This document shows positions 33,730 to 46,526 of a DNA stretch of 64,000 nt, piece after piece. The notes below the pieces were generated by a model. That model saw nothing but the letters and a program-made list of their open reading frames with translations, ran no database searches and had not been told where the DNA came from. Origin of the DNA: Rehmannia glutinosa. Taxonomy: Eukaryota > Streptophyta > Magnoliopsida > Lamiales > Orobanchaceae. How positions within the stretch are numbered: position 1 is the first letter of the stretch; the number at the start of each line of letters is the position of its first letter. Location of the stretch: the NCBI GenBank assembly GCA_016081115.2, contig CM071929.1, forward strand, positions 930,001 to 994,000. The letters run 5' to 3'. Both the position numbers and the translations under genes were made by a program.

Positions 33730-36117
33730 TGTAACGCCCGAAATTTTGAACTATAAATTATGTGCAATATTCATTTTTCCGTATATATTTTTTTCCATAA
33801 GAAACTTGAGAAAAACAACTCGTTATAGCGAGCCATTTAATTTTTCAAAAGAATAATAATTATAGCGGAAGCAATCACATAACATATTTGGAATAAAATT
33901 TGACATCTACATATAATTCTAACAGATCACTGACAAAGTGAAAGACTTTGAAAAATATCGCGTTCATACTTTTATTTATAAGAGAAAATAGGCTGTTAAT
34001 ATATTTCATTTTAAAATTCAATAGCAATAGCGGAAACAATTTATAAAGTGTAGAAAATTAATATATTCATTTATTTATAAGAAATTCGCACATTTACAAA
34101 AAAAAAATATCCCGTTTAGTCTATTTGCATAAATAAACTTAGAAAATCATAATAATTCAATAATTTCTTGTTTAATTAAAATCACCATTTAAAAATAAAA
34201 AGACATTACTCGAATAGTTTCATAGGCCACCCATTATCCACCACCAATAACCATCGCCGACTCTCGAACCTCGAAAAGTTTGTTATATGTGGGGTGAAGC
34301 GACACTGTTCGGTGGAGTATAAATTGTCAAGCTAAATACACGGATATCTCACATAAACATGCAAATACAATCCAATATGACATAGCATAGATCTTTTGAA
34401 AAACCGTAGACATAGACAATAGGTAGAAAGATTGCAGGGTTCCACCGAGGGATACATCGACCCGGACCTCTTGAGTCTCTCGGCTCAATAGGGCCTAATC
34501 GTAAATCGTATCTTACACATTCATGTAAAATAATCTAAGCATTTAACAAGGACAATAAAGTTTAGAAAAACAAACCCCACTCAAACGTGGCTTGATAATA
34601 AGTAGAACTTAAAAGTGTTGGATCAAAGACACCTAATCCTCATTCGGTACATCGCCTAACAATAGAAAAATATAATACTAGTCAAAAACCTCGAAAATTA
34701 TAAACTTAAAACTTAGGAAACAATCACTAAAATCCTATTTTTAGGGGCTTAAGAGAAAATACCAATAAAATTGAAGAGTCAGAAGGATTTTCTTGTTGAA
34801 TTGGAATTCAAGGTTGATATTTGAACTGGAATGGTATTTTGGTAATTTCTGGCTCCAAGAATAATAATTGCCCAACTTAAAAATTGCAGCCACCTTTTCC
34901 TCTTTTTCTTTCCTTTCTTTCTTTTCTTTCTTCTTCCTTTTTCTATTTCTTTCATTTCCCTTATTTCACCTCTGCCCCCACGTCACCTGCATCACCTCCA
35001 AACTTGAAACTCTCCCCTCTTTTTTTTTTTTTTCTTTTATTTCCTATCTCCTAATCTCCCTTCTTTGTTTCCGTCATCCAGCCCCCAACCCCTTTCTCCT
35101 TTTCATTTTTTTCCTCACTTCCCTCTCCTTGTCATCTGTCACACGCATCTACCATCGGCAACGAGATTTAGGTTTTCCGGTAGCGGCGGAGTTCAGCGGT
35201 GGTGGTTCAATATTTTCGCTGGGTTATGGATTTCGACTGTGCAACTACGAATTCGAGTTTGTGGGCATTTGAATTTTCCGGTGAGTTCGTGGGTTTGTTA
35301 TTTTGGTGCTGCAGGTCAAGCATAAATGGAGGGTATCGATCCTTTGGTGTCTTTGGGTTGCTGGTTTGATTTTCTTTCTGGTGGATTCGGCGTTGATAGT
35401 TTTTAAGGTGTTGATGGTGTTTACTTGAGATAGGAGACTGAGATTGGTTGAACTGGACTTGAAATTTGATGGGTTTTGGAGTTTGTAGTTGATGGGCATG
35501 GTTTGATTGGGTGTTTTCCGGCTGGATTCGTGGACTGTCGGACAGTGGTAATTTGGGTTGGATTGATGGAATTTTGCCGGCGCTGGACTGGGTCTTTTTC
35601 TCGATTTTTTTGTATTGGACGGTATTGGTGGTGTAGGAGATGAAACTGAAGGAAAAGAGCAGACTTAAATTTTGAAGGGAAAAAGGCTGGCGAAATTTAC
35701 CTTGGCAAGGAATGAAAAATAACGAAATCTTGATCGTGTATGAAAGAATATTAGGGTTGTGGTTTGTATTTATAGATTTAATTAGGGTTAATTAGTGTTT
35801 TTAATCTCTCAGGATTTTCATAAAATCGGGTAGGATATAACAAGATTAGATATGTTTAGAAGTTGAAAATGTGTGTATCTTGATATTCTAAAATACTATT
35901 GGAATTGGACATTTTAATTTAAGATAAGTTTACTAAAATAATTTGAGCTGCGAAATTTGACTGGCCTAAAATTTGGACTTGAGTAAATAAATATTTAATC
36001 TGGAAAGTTGGGTTTGGATTTTTAAAAATAATAAATTAGCCCCTAAATAAAAACTAACTAAAAATCTAAAAATTCACAAACTTAATAAAAGCCAAAAATA
36101 TAAATTTGGGTATTACA
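33730..36117 (-). repeat. 3' LTR of the Tekay-like element
   Basis: Pairs with 38730-41129 over about 2.39 kb. Contains a long pyrimidine tract (34900-35120) and GC-richer downstream sequence. A 100-130 aa open frame (34868-35272, plus strand) is present in both LTRs but is low-complexity and not gene-like. Confidence 0.93.
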
Positions 36118-38729
36118 AACTATCCTTAAAATAATTTCGTCTCGAAATTAAACTTACCTAACCATTATCGAACCTCTGGATGTGATGCTAAAATATTTCT
36201 TCCTCAAAATTCAATTAACTTTCTAAAGCCAATAACTTCTAAATATCTTACTAGGATCTTGTCATCTCACTCCCAAGTTGTCTCGTCATGGCCATCTTAA
36301 TCATTCTTAGTAATTCTTGTTATAATCAACTCCACTAAAAGTAAATATGCTTCTCAAAACTAAAAATACATGTCCTTTAAAATTCGATTTTTCGGTTTGT
36401 CCATCTAAATACATGGATTGTATAGTCCACTAAAATCTAACCTTATTCTCATACATTGTTGAGAGTTCTCCAAATATTCAAAGTGAACTAGTATCTTTAT
36501 TTGATAGTCTCACTATTTCTCTTTATGTACAATTGAGCAAATTGATCTAAACCATATATCATTTGCGAGAAAGTGTGTAGACTTGGTTAGTCGGTCACAA
36601 ATAACCCATATCGTGATTTTCCTTAGGCGATCGCGACTAACTTACAAAAAAATGTCAAAATACATATGCTCTCAACTTTCATTCGAGTATATCAAGTATC
36701 TTAACAAAAATTTAGACAATCATTTGGTCTTGACCTTAAATGTTGTTGGTCATTCATCTATCCACAAAGTTCCAATACTCCCTATCATAATCCTTCACCA
36801 AAAAAGTTTATTTCACATATCTCGATAAATCTTTGTAACTCATAGGTGAGCGGTGTACAATATCTAATGTTCTCATCATAATATTTCAATTCTTAGTTAG
36901 TCATCCCTAGATATAACCAAGATTCCTTCGTAGCCTAATGCACCATCAGAAGCTAAAACAATTATGTTGAGGTTTTCGATTTGATCATAGTTACTCATTT
37001 TACATAAAACTCATATGTCACTTGTGTCTCATTAATCTTATCTCTAAGTACAAGTCGTTCAACCAATTTTGCGAAGAATTGATTCAATCCACAAGAAGGT
37101 GTGACAACCTCGATTATCAACTTAACAAACTCTCTCGTCAAGTATTCTTATTCTCTTTGTAAATTGGTCAATCTTTATTTAACTTCTTAGAAATCCTCCG
37201 TACACTTCTCGCTCCACCGAAACTTCATATTTTCCTTTCACTCTAGTCCTTGGTGTTGAACTCTTAAGTATACTCCATTGATTAATAACTTCAATTTTAA
37301 CCAGGTCAACTTATATTCCTCATATGGTAACAATCGACCAAAATATATTACATAGCCTAACCATAATTTAATTTCTTATTGAACTTTAGTTGGTGATACG
37401 CGACCTCAAATTGATCCTTAATAAGACACTAGTTTCTTTAAGCAATCAAGTGAATCATTCATCATTAGTATTGGGTACTTGTTTTGTAATCCGATAAATC
37501 CTTCATGTAGTCAATATACTCCATATATCCATCGTATCTTAACAAATATGATTGGCTCTCGTCATGGTGATACTCTAAGTCGGATAAGTCCTTTAACCAA
37601 TAATTCTTGTAATTGCATGCTCTAATTCCGTCATTGCCATCCTATGGGTGAATTTGATATTGTGTCTTCTCAAGTAAAAAAAAAAAGTCAATGGTGAAAT
37701 CTACAAGTTTATTATATGGAATCCCAAATAAAAGTTTCTAAAAATATATTTCACAGCCTTGAATAATTAGCATATTTGACCATTATCAAAACAAAGATTG
37801 GGAACCTACTCCACTAACCAAATGCTCTGACAATTTTCATTCTTAAACTTTCCGTTGCTTTCTTTCCTGACACTAGTCGGGGTACAATACTAGTCTTTGC
37901 TCCGTAGAAAAACAAACTCATATTATTAATGCATCGAACACTATCTTCTTATGGAATACTCTATACATTCTCGCTCTTACTAAACTAGTTAATGCCTAAG
38001 ATCACATCAAAATTGCCCCTTCATAAAAATAAAATTATAAATCCAGTCCACTAACTTTCAGCTTCACGACTTTAGACATCCAAACAATAACTATTATCTT
38101 TCCAAAAAAAAAATATATATACTAACATCATAACCATCCCAATGTATTATCATTAACACTTAAATGAAATGAACATGGCGTAAATCATGAATATATTCAA
38201 CTCTAAAGCTACTAAGATCCATCCAAAATCTATGTTGCTAGTATTCTACTCATAGTCATTCCTAACATTCTAGATCATCTATTGTTTGAATAAATTTGTA
38301 ATGAACCTTATGTGTTATATTACAATGTCCTCTTGGGCTCTCAGAGTTCGTATTATTCTCTATACCTCTCTATAGAATTCATCCATATCTTGCAATAGTT
38401 CAATAGTCATATTCTATCTTTATGTGCTATGCATCCGTGAAATATAGTTTCCTCATCTCTTTTTTTTTTTTTTTTTTTTCGCAATAGAAATCATGCAATT
38501 TGTCAATAACGATGTGATGGCAGATCGAAGTAGCAATTGAACCTTTGAAAATTTAAATTGCCTTGGCTTTGGAGTTGGCGTGGCATAGCGGTGGTGGATT
38601 CATAGACTCTTTTCATTTATTTTAAAAAACTTTTGCTTGTTCATTTATCGAGTACACACACGAAAACTACGTGTATTTATTATTTTTTTTTTTGCAAGTC
38701 TACGGGAAGGTAGACCGCTCCGATACCAC
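36118..38729 (-). pseudogene. decayed pol of the Tekay-like element
   Basis: On the minus strand, about 37630-37480 reads QLQELLVKGLIRLRVSP then a stop where Trp is expected, then REPIIFVK: the start of a gypsy RT domain. About 36620-36570 reads DRLTKSTH, the integrase core block. Other stretches give scattered integrase-like words. Almost every block has G-to-A type stops (TGG to TGA/TAG). Length is about half of a complete gag-pol; gag was not recognised. No frame exceeds 80 aa. Confidence 0.7.
38709..38728 (-). other. primer-binding site of the Tekay-like element
   Basis: Minus strand tggtggtatcggagcggtc, containing TGGTATCGGAGC. This differs by one base from the TGGTATCAGAGC site complementary to initiator tRNA-Met. 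It lies directly inside the 38730 LTR edge and fixes the minus orientation. Confidence 0.7.
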
Positions 38730-41129
38730 CAGAACGCCGAAATTTTGAACTATAAATTATGTGCAAATATTCATTTTTCCGTATATATTTTTTTCATAAG
38801 AAACTTGAGAAAAACAACTCGTTATAGCGAGCCATTTAATTTTTCAAAAGAATAATAATTATAGCGGAAGCAATCGCATAACATATTTGGAATAAAATTT
38901 GACATCTACATATAATTCTAACAGACCACTTGACAGTGAAAGACTTTGAAAAATATCGCGTTCATACTTTTATTTATAAGAGAAAATAGGCTGTTAATAT
39001 ATTTCATTTTAAAATTCAATAGCAATAGCGGAAACAATTTATAAAGTGTAGAAAATTAATATATTCATTTATTTATAAGAAATTCGAACATTTACAAAAA
39101 AAAATATCCCGTTTAGTCTATTTGCATAAATAAACTTAGAAAATCATAATAATTCAATAATTTCTTGTTTAATTAAAATCACCATTTAAAAATAAAAAAG
39201 ACATTACTCCAATAGTTTCATAGGCCACCCATTATCCACCGCCAATAACCATCGCCGACTCTCGAACCTAAAAAGTTTGTTATATGTGGGATGAGCGACA
39301 TGTAATTTCGGTGGAGTATAAATTGTCCAAGCTAAATACACATATATCTCACATAAGCATGCAAATACAATCCAATAGGACATAAAGATAGATCTTTTGA
39401 AAAACCGTAAGACATAGACAATAGACAGGTAGACTGCAGGGTTCCACTTTGGGGATACATCGACCCCGGACCTCTTGAGTCCCCCTGGCTCAATAGGGCC
39501 TAAGCAAAATATCTACACATTCATGTAAAATAATCTAAGCATTTAACAAGGACAATAAAGTTTAGAAAAACAAACCCCACTTGAAACGTAGCTTGATAAT
39601 AAGTAGAACTTAAAAGTGTTGGATCAAAGACACCTAATCCTCATTCAGACATCGCCTAACAATAGAAAAATATAATACTAGTCAAAAACCTCGAAAATTA
39701 TAAACTTAAAACTTAGGAAACAATCACTAAAATCCTATTTTTAGGGGCTTAAGAGAAAATACCAATAAAATTGAAGAGTCAGAAGGATTTTCTTGTTGAA
39801 TTGGAATTCAAGGTTGATATTTGAACTGGAATGGTATTTTGGTAATTTCTGGCTCCAAGAATAATAATTGCCCAACTTAAAAATTGCAGCCACTTTTTCC
39901 TCTTTTTCTTTCCTTTCTTTCTTTTCTTTCTTCTTCCTTTTTCTATTTCTTTCATTTCCCTTATTTCACCTCTGCCCCCACGTCACCTGCATCACCTCCA
40001 AACTTGAAACTCTCCCCTCTTTTTTTCTTTTATTTCCTATCTCCTAATCTCCCTTCTTTGTTTCCGTCATCCAGCCCCCCAACCCCTTTCTCCTTTTCGT
40101 TTTTTTTTTTTCCTCACTTCCCTCTCATTCTCCTCTGTCACACACATCTACCATCGGCAACGAGATTTGGGTTTTCCGGCAGCGGCGGAGTTCAGCGGTG
40201 GTGGTTCAATATTTTCGCTGGGTTATGGATTTCGACTGTGCAGCTACGAATTCGAGTTTGTGGGCATTTGAATTTTCCGGTGAGTTCGTGGGTTTGTGAT
40301 TTTGGTGCCGCAGGTCAAGCATAAATGGAGGGTATCGATCCTTTGGTGTCTTTGGGTTGCTGTTTTGATTTTCTTTCTGGTGGATTCGGCGTTGATAGTT
40401 TTTACGGTGTTGATGGTGTTTACTTGAGATAGGAGACTGAGATTGGTTGAACTGGACTTGAAATTTGATGGGTTTTGGAGTTTGTAGTTGATGGGCATGG
40501 TTTGATTGGGTGTTTTTCGGCTGGATTCGTGGACTGCCGGACAATGGTAATTTGGGTTGGATTGATGGAATTTTGCCGGTGCTGGACTGGGTCTTTTTCT
40601 CGATTTTTTTGTATTGGACGGTATTGGTGGTGTAGAAGATGAAACTGAAGGAAAAGAGCAGACTTAAATTTTGAAGGGAAAAAGGCTGGCGAAATTTACC
40701 TTGGCAAGGAATGAAAAATAGCGAAATCTTGATCGTGTATGAAAGAATATTAGGGTTGTAGTTTGTATTTATAGATTTAATTAGGGTTAATTAGTGTTTT
40801 TAATCTCTCAGGATTTTCATAAAATCGGGTAGGATATAACAAGATTAGATATGTTTAGAAGTTGAAAATTGTGTGTATCTTGATATTCTAAAATACTATT
40901 GGAATTGGACATTTTAATGAAATTTAAGATAAGTTTGAAACTAAAATAATTTGGGAACTTTGAAATTTGGCCTTGCTATAAAATTTGGACTTGAGTAAAT
41001 AAATATTTAACTGGAAAGTTGGGTTTGGATTTTTAAAAATAATAAATTAGCCCCTAAATAAAAACTAACTAAAAATCTAAAAATTCACAAACTTAATAAA
41101 AGCCCAAAATATAAATTTCGGGTATTACA
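38730..41129 (-). repeat. 5' LTR of the Tekay-like element
   Basis: Nearly identical to 33730-36117, differing mainly by 1-3 base indels and single substitutions. Its inner terminal bases read agaacgcc instead of gtaacgccc, so the terminal dinucleotide has mutated. Its outer end is ATTACA at 41129. Confidence 0.93.
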
Positions 41130-41134
41130 TGGAA

Positions 41135-41690
41135 AGTCTCACTAGCTAAGAACCATTTCTCTCGGCATTTGAATATCATGTATGATCACGAAGTTCATCT
41201 TGATCGATGACCGTTTTTGAGTCCACCATTTTATAATCCAAGAGCGGCCTACGGTGAATTTTTTTCGCACCCGCATCCTCGTCTTATACTTATGGTCCAA
41301 AGACTCGCGATTCTTTGCATAGTTTTTCTTAGAGTTATACACATTGTAAAGTGAATCTGCCGCCATTCATGACATAATTTTACACAAGAAATCAACATGA
41401 TTCCAAGCATCTAAAGCGTTAACCGCTTGTGTGCATCGATCTCATCCTCACTAATTTGTGGAGGATATTACTGTCAAGAAACGCGTCAAGTTCAAGGTGG
41501 TCAAGTAGAAGAGCATCTTTCGCCGCCACCGCTTAAAGTTCAAACCGTTAAACTTTTAGGTTTTTCCATGATTAACCAAGCACATTAAGCGTGGGGTTGG
41601 CTACTACCCGAGGCACAATCGGGATAACAACTGGATTCGCACATTGTGAGGGTTAGACCCACCACTGTTTGATTGGATGCCATTTCTAAA
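41135..41690 (-). pseudogene. N-terminal half of copia gag
   Basis: Minus-strand reading from about 41690 (MASNQTVVGLT) to 41135. It includes RKKFTVGRSWIIKWWTQK and NFVIIHDIQ ... EMVLSE, decayed forms of copia gag blocks ('KKFAVGRFLDYKMVDSK', 'QVIIHDI'). The gypsy insertion at 41130 cuts it. Confidence 0.75.
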
Positions 41691-42523
41691 ACAAATGAAA
41701 CAAGAAGTTTAGACTTCTATCAATCAATCGAAACAAAACGATAAGAACAAATTTATTAAATTGTTCAAGTTTTTATTATTATGCCTTTGCAATTTTCTTG
41801 ACTCGAATTTGCACATGTATTAATCTATTAGTCCAAAGATTAGTCCAATTAGTCCAAACAGTTCAAAGATTAGTTCAATCGGTCAAAAAACCCAAAGATT
41901 AGTCCAAAATATGGTCCAATCAATTCAAATTGCAATTTTCCTCCCAAAATAGCAATGATATTAATAATATATATGAACTAAACGACTAATCTGGAAGTTT
42001 ATATTAACAAAACTGAAGTTTCAATATTTAATCCGAATCTGTGATGCGCCAACCGTAATTTGTAACATACAAATCATTTGATTTCAATTGTAAATTTAAA
42101 ATCTAGCAAATAATTAATCATGTATGCAATATCACAAATTAAGATAAGTGGAAATATTCTTTATTCATCAAGTTAAGCCACATAATGGTTCCAGCCAAAT
42201 TTATTATAATAAAATGGAATCAATAATTCTCTAAACAAATTTTCCAAGATAAAATAATACTTCTATGAAAAGATACCCAATATGAATTGCTAGCATGAAT
42301 TTACGGCAACAGTACATATTTGTCTGAATGAAAACAATACTACACAATTGTTAAACAACACCTATATCAGTAAACAAATTCTGATTTTAGAAATAACAAA
42401 ACAGATTATTAGGAAATTTAATAATCTGAGAATTGTAACCTTAAGCACGAAGTTAGAAAATTACAAATATATAGCAACTTAAACTGTACTAGAAGTGAGG
42501 GAAAAAAAAATCTGTTTTAAGCT

Positions 42524-42967
42524 TGTAGGAAAATAGTAGTATTTCTTCTAGTACAATTTAAATAAAATTGAAAAAATCCCGAATCGGCAAAATTTGCAAA
42601 GAAAGCAAAATAAAAATAGCTCGAATCGTGTGTTCAACACACTATCCTTAAAACAGCATTCATCCCCTATTCGGGACGTCCTGTTTCCCAGGATAAGACG
42701 AAAACCTGGATTATCTATTAAGTGGCGAACCGAAAAATTATGCCCGGAAATTATCACTAAAAATTACAAGAGTTGGAGATGTATGGAAACTTTGTAAGTT
42801 TTTGTGTATTTTTCAAATGAAAATCAAGTCATATTTATAGGAAAAATATGACCTTTCATCAAATAAAATATTTGATTTTTACTATTGAAAAGGTCAAATA
42901 AATTTGGCTTTTACTATTTAAAAGGTTAAAATATCAAATATGTAATTTTCCTTCAAAATTTCCAACA
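42524..42967 (-). repeat. 5' LTR of the copia element
   Basis: Pairs with 29190-29646. In minus orientation starts TGTTGGAAATTTTGAAGG and ends ...CTACA at 42524. It lacks a short segment ('ccctttactattaaaaggt') present in the other LTR. Sequence 41760-42523 downstream is an AT-rich leader without a clear primer site. Confidence 0.88.
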
Positions 42968-43356
42968 TAACCTTAGTTTTCTAAAAGGGGAAATTGATGA
43001 ATATTTCTTGGTAAAAGAGTGTTTTTTGGAAGCGAAAAGTGTAGCAATCGAGCTTGTCAAATTCGAGTGATTCGGAATTGGGGAAGATGACCATGGTCGA
43101 CCCGCTGTGGTTCAGAGATGTGTTCTATTTGTTTAATGGTGAGAAAATTTGATGGAAGAGGCATTAAAGATATTTTACAAATTTATCTTACTTAATCACT
43201 TATACCAAATACAATTCATGATTATATATTCAAAAATATTATATCTCAATCACACACCTCAAACATAATATTAACTAAGATTATATAATCATGAAAGTGT
43301 AATCCTATCCAATCATACTATTTTATCCAATCCCATCATATTTCCCAAACGAGTCC

Positions 43357-45402
43357 TGAGAGTATACATCGTTATGAAAAAAATGTTATTTCTATAAGGA
43401 TAAAAGTGCGAGGAAGGGATAACAGCTTTTTGTTGTTTTTCTTCTTGTCTTCATCATTTTTTTAAATAGCGGGAGTTAGTTTTTCCCCTCGGTGGACTTG
43501 GTTTGCTTTTTCCATTTGCTTTTTTTTTTTTTTTTGTTTTTTTAGATCTATTAAAATATTTTTTATGAGAATAAGATCTATTCAAATATTAATAGATCTA
43601 TTTTTGTGGGGTCTCATTAGAAGTTCTTCATTCTTGGTAGGTATGCGGATCAAAAGAGAACGATGTGGATCGTCTAAACTGATTGGAAATACAAACAATC
43701 ACTTATCCAACTAAGAATCACAACCACCGAGTTTTAATATGACGATTTATGATCTATTGTATTTGTTTAGTTTTATTTTTTGTTTGTCTCATCCTTTTTC
43801 TTGTTTGAGAGGTGAGAGTTTATTTGAGGTTTTATAGTCTCATTTCGAGATTTTGTATTTTGGTTATTTCGTATTGATTAATAAAAATATAATTTCCTTA
43901 TTGTAAAAAAAGTGAGAAGAATAAAAGTTAATGAAAATTACTTTCTTGCCTACAAAAATTTTCATATTTTTTTATCATAACATGTGGTTACTTATGAGAG
44001 TTTTCACAAAATACACTATTAGCCCATTTTTATTTTTCTCAATCACCAATCACGTTCATTTTTTTAAACATCAAATCAACATAGTTACTACATATTTTCT
44101 CACAAAATTCCACTATTAAACTACTCACACAATTTCAATTACCAAGTATTACTATTTCTGCATCATATCAATTTTATTTATTATATTTTCATCTCATATA
44201 AATCAAATGTACGATTTCAAAATCATCATTCTTCTTTAATTTTATTTAAAAAAAGTTTTTCAAAATGAAAGGATATCCAATCGCAAATTCATTTTCATCC
44301 CAATTTACTATTTAGTAAATTGGAATTTAATTTATCATAAATAAGGATGCTAAGTTATTATATATAAAGTTGAATAGAAAAATATATTTCTCGAGCACCC
44401 AATCATACATTTCAAGCACTCCGGGGATCTGTTTTATAGGGCAAATGCCTCCAAAATTGACTTGAAAAATCATTGTTTTTATCGCCCCACTTGGGAATAG
44501 GAATAACGCTTAGATCTTGTTAAAGTTGCACTCAATGAATACATTGAATGTTATACATATATAAAATCACAAGCATCAATAATATGGATGAAACATGAAC
44601 TGTCATCCAATATATAATATTTTCATTTGTAACATAGACTCGTTGCCCCCAAACAAAAGTAGCTTAATATTGTTTAAAGCCGGCAAAAGTTTGGGCCAAA
44701 TCGGGCCAGCCTGGTTGATTTCATCAGGCCAAGACACAAAATTGAGCTGACCCGAAAATCACTTGCGCTGCTATTTGCCTTCGCCCAACTCAGACCAACA
44801 TTTTTATGCATAAAATGTATCGGGTACTTAGGCGTTTGGCCTCTTGGGCCGAGCCAAAGTAGGTTAGGTCTATTTCGAGCCTATATAATGTAAGCGAGCT
44901 TGACTCGCCACTTTAAATAAAAATATTTTATTTTTGGTTTTTAGGAAAATGAAATTTCTTTTTTTTTTTTTTTTTTTTTTCTAAAGAGGAGAAATATGAA
45001 GTTTCAAGTCATACTTAAAAATACTAGTATGTTTTGAAGAGTCCTTCCTAGTTCATATAAATCAAAACGTTTTCAAATCTATCTTATTCTAGATTGTTCT
45101 GGATCCTTGTTGCATACTTTAACTTATAAGCAATGATTCCCGTTTAAATATCATAGAAGTCGTTATCATTCTACTTAGACTCAACCACAAAAAAGGTGCA
45201 TGCAAAATAATAGAAAATTTCAACATGTAATCTCAATTAAATCTCAACCATAAAAAAGGTTGAAAGAAAAACTTCAACAAGTAATTCAACTTATGTTTTG
45301 CTTTAGAATTTTTAAGACCGAATCATAAAATCTTGTAAATTTCATGAAAAATACGAAATTCTCATGTTACACATAAATTGCTTAAGTAATATTGGCCAAA
45401 AT
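43357..45402. other. AT-rich intergenic region, no gene seen
   Basis: No coding signal. Simple runs include T tracts at about 43521 and 44958. At 44675-44920 there is a GC-richer patch of gggcc/ggcc words that resembles decayed hAT termini, but no ends could be fixed. Confidence 0.5.
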
Positions 45403-45764
45403 CTAGAGATGACAAGAGATCCGAGTTTGCTTGAACTTGGAATCCGGTAAGATTTTTACTCGGACCCAGTCCGCGTTTGTGGATCACTCGGATAAACGCA
45501 GTAATTCGGGAGAGGGGAGTAGGTATATCCACTAGACCCATTTTATGATTTAAAAAATACTATTAACATTTTCTAAAATATTTATTTTTAATAAAATATC
45601 ATAAAAATATACTATATTTTTAAATAATAAACAGATTAAAAGGTTCAGATCAGTTCCAAAAACAAATTATAAATTCAGCCCAAATCTATTTATATTATTA
45701 ACATTACTAAAATCCGCCCAAATGAGATGAATCAAAATTTTGCTCGGGCCCATTCACGTCCTTG
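45403..45764. mobile_element. decayed hAT element, 362 bp
   Basis: Left end ctagagatgacaagagatcc. Right end in reverse complement caaggacgtgaatgggcccg: an imperfect inverted pair sharing the inner ccgag. The flanking octamers gccaaaat (45395-45402) and gacaaaat (45765-45772) differ by one base, as an old 8-bp duplication would. No ORF. Confidence 0.45.
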
Positions 45765-45827
45765 GACAAAATAAGGCGATGATATAGATATTTCAACCCA
45801 AATATAACTCATTACGTTTCTAGATTG

Positions 45828-45844
45828 TGACGAGATTGCTGACC
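45828..45844 (+). promoter_or_regulatory. as-1/ocs-like element, distal copy
   Basis: TGACGagattgcTGACC: two TGAC(G/C) half-sites with 7 nt between them, the spacing of as-1/ocs elements bound by TGA-type bZIP factors. About 1.55 kb upstream of the second GSTU gene, within the duplicated block 45822-45960. Confidence 0.4.
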
Positions 45845-45987
45845 TTTACTACTAATATAAGTTACTTTCATGAATAGTACAAATATTCTGTTATATGTCT
45901 TACATGGACAATGACATAATTCACGCCAGGCAACAAGAGACAACAAAAGTAATCAACAATTCGTCCAATAAAGTAAAATATAAAGTG

Positions 45988-46282
45988 CCCATAATTCAAC
46001 TGGTGCAAATAACCTGGATAATGTGATATTCGATTCACTGGCATCTGTAGAGTAGAAATTAGAATTCACCTGGTAACAGGTTGGAGGAAGATTTCTTGTG
46101 TGGTGACTCAGTCTAAAACAACTCAGGATCCTGGCTCATTGAAACATATCCCACGATTATCTCCTCCACAAAGCTCTAGGGGTGGGACAGTGGAGACCTC
46201 AGAAATGGAGTAGATGCTGGAAGTTGAGGTTCTTGAAGCTTCTTTCCTCCCCAGAGTGTCATTTGATTTGTTTGTATTCTTT
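45988..46282 (+). mobile_element. tRNA-derived SINE, first copy (decayed)
   Basis: Flanked by a near-perfect 21-bp direct repeat, aataaagtaRaatataaagtg (45967-45987 and 46283-46303). Its body matches the second SINE at 46527-46768: gtggtgactcagt, aactcaggat/aggatcctg, cacaaagctct. The tRNA-like head is diverged and its B box is not clear. Confidence 0.75.
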
Positions 46283-46337
46283 AATAAAGTAGAATATAAA
46301 GTGAAATAGAAAAATAAATCATCCTAATAAATACAAT

Positions 46338-46515
46338 CAATGGCGTAGCCATGAATAAAACGGGGGTAGACCAATATACGAAATTGGGGTGGGCCAGATA
46401 AAAAATTAAAAAAAAATCATGTAAAAATTAAATAATTTTTTTTTCTAAAAAAATTTACCTAGAATTTTTTTTAAAAAGGGGGCCCTGGGCCGGGTTGCCC
46501 TCGCCTACGCCATTG
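46338..46515. mobile_element. hAT MITE, 178 bp
   Basis: Ends caatggcgtagcc and, in reverse complement, caatggcgtaggc. Flanked by the octamer AATACAAT (46330-46337 and 46516-46523). The interior is AT-rich with a ggccctgggccggg patch. An 8-bp duplication and short TIR support hAT. It lies within the target duplication of the adjacent SINE. Confidence 0.85.
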
Positions 46516-46526
46516 AATACAATAAT

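Larger units (their letters stand above)
33730..41129 (-). mobile_element. Ty3/gypsy Tekay-like LTR retrotransposon, nested, with ruined interior
   Basis: LTRs 33730-36117 and 38730-41129, each about 2.4 kb and nearly identical. Ends are TGTAAC...ATTACA, flanked by TGGAA (33725-33729 and 41130-41134). Minus orientation: next to the right LTR is tggtatcggagc (minus strand), close to the initiator-tRNA-Met primer site TGGTATCAGAGC. Next to the left LTR the minus strand reads acgaaattattttaagg before TGTAATACCC, the classic end of Tekay/Del chromoviruses. The interior is only 2.6 kb and its pol words are full of stops. Inserted in copia gag. Confidence 0.9.
29190..42967 (-). mobile_element. Ty1/copia LTR retrotransposon, minus strand, degenerate, carrying a nested gypsy element
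   Basis: LTRs 29190-29646 and 42524-42967 match along their length. Between them, on the minus strand, are gag, protease, integrase, reverse transcriptase and RNase H, in the Ty1/copia order (integrase before RT). A polypurine tract (atgtggggat, minus strand) abuts the 29646 LTR edge. The gypsy element 33730-41129 interrupts gag. Without it the element is about 6.4 kb. Flanking pentamers do not match well, so the target duplication has decayed or is misplaced. Many stops and frameshifts. Confidence 0.88.
28619..43356. mobile_element. TIR element split by the copia insertion
   Basis: Left end ggactcgtttgggaa at 28619. Right end in reverse complement ggactcgtttgggaa from 43356, 15 bp identical. 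Flanked on both sides by tga, a possible 3-bp duplication. Once the copia element (29190-42967) is removed, about 960 bp remains. No ORF. A PIF/Harbinger-type nonautonomous element is possible but the 3-bp duplication is weak evidence. Confidence 0.5.

Noticed and set aside
34868..35325. Open frames of 86-134 aa, repeated at 39884-40324
   Set aside because: They occur in both LTRs of the same gypsy element, are Phe/Ser/Leu-rich translations of a pyrimidine tract, and have no domain content. They are LTR sequence, not duplicated genes.
44675..44920. Another hAT element
   Set aside because: GC-rich gggcc words resemble hAT ends, but no inverted termini or octamer duplication could be found.
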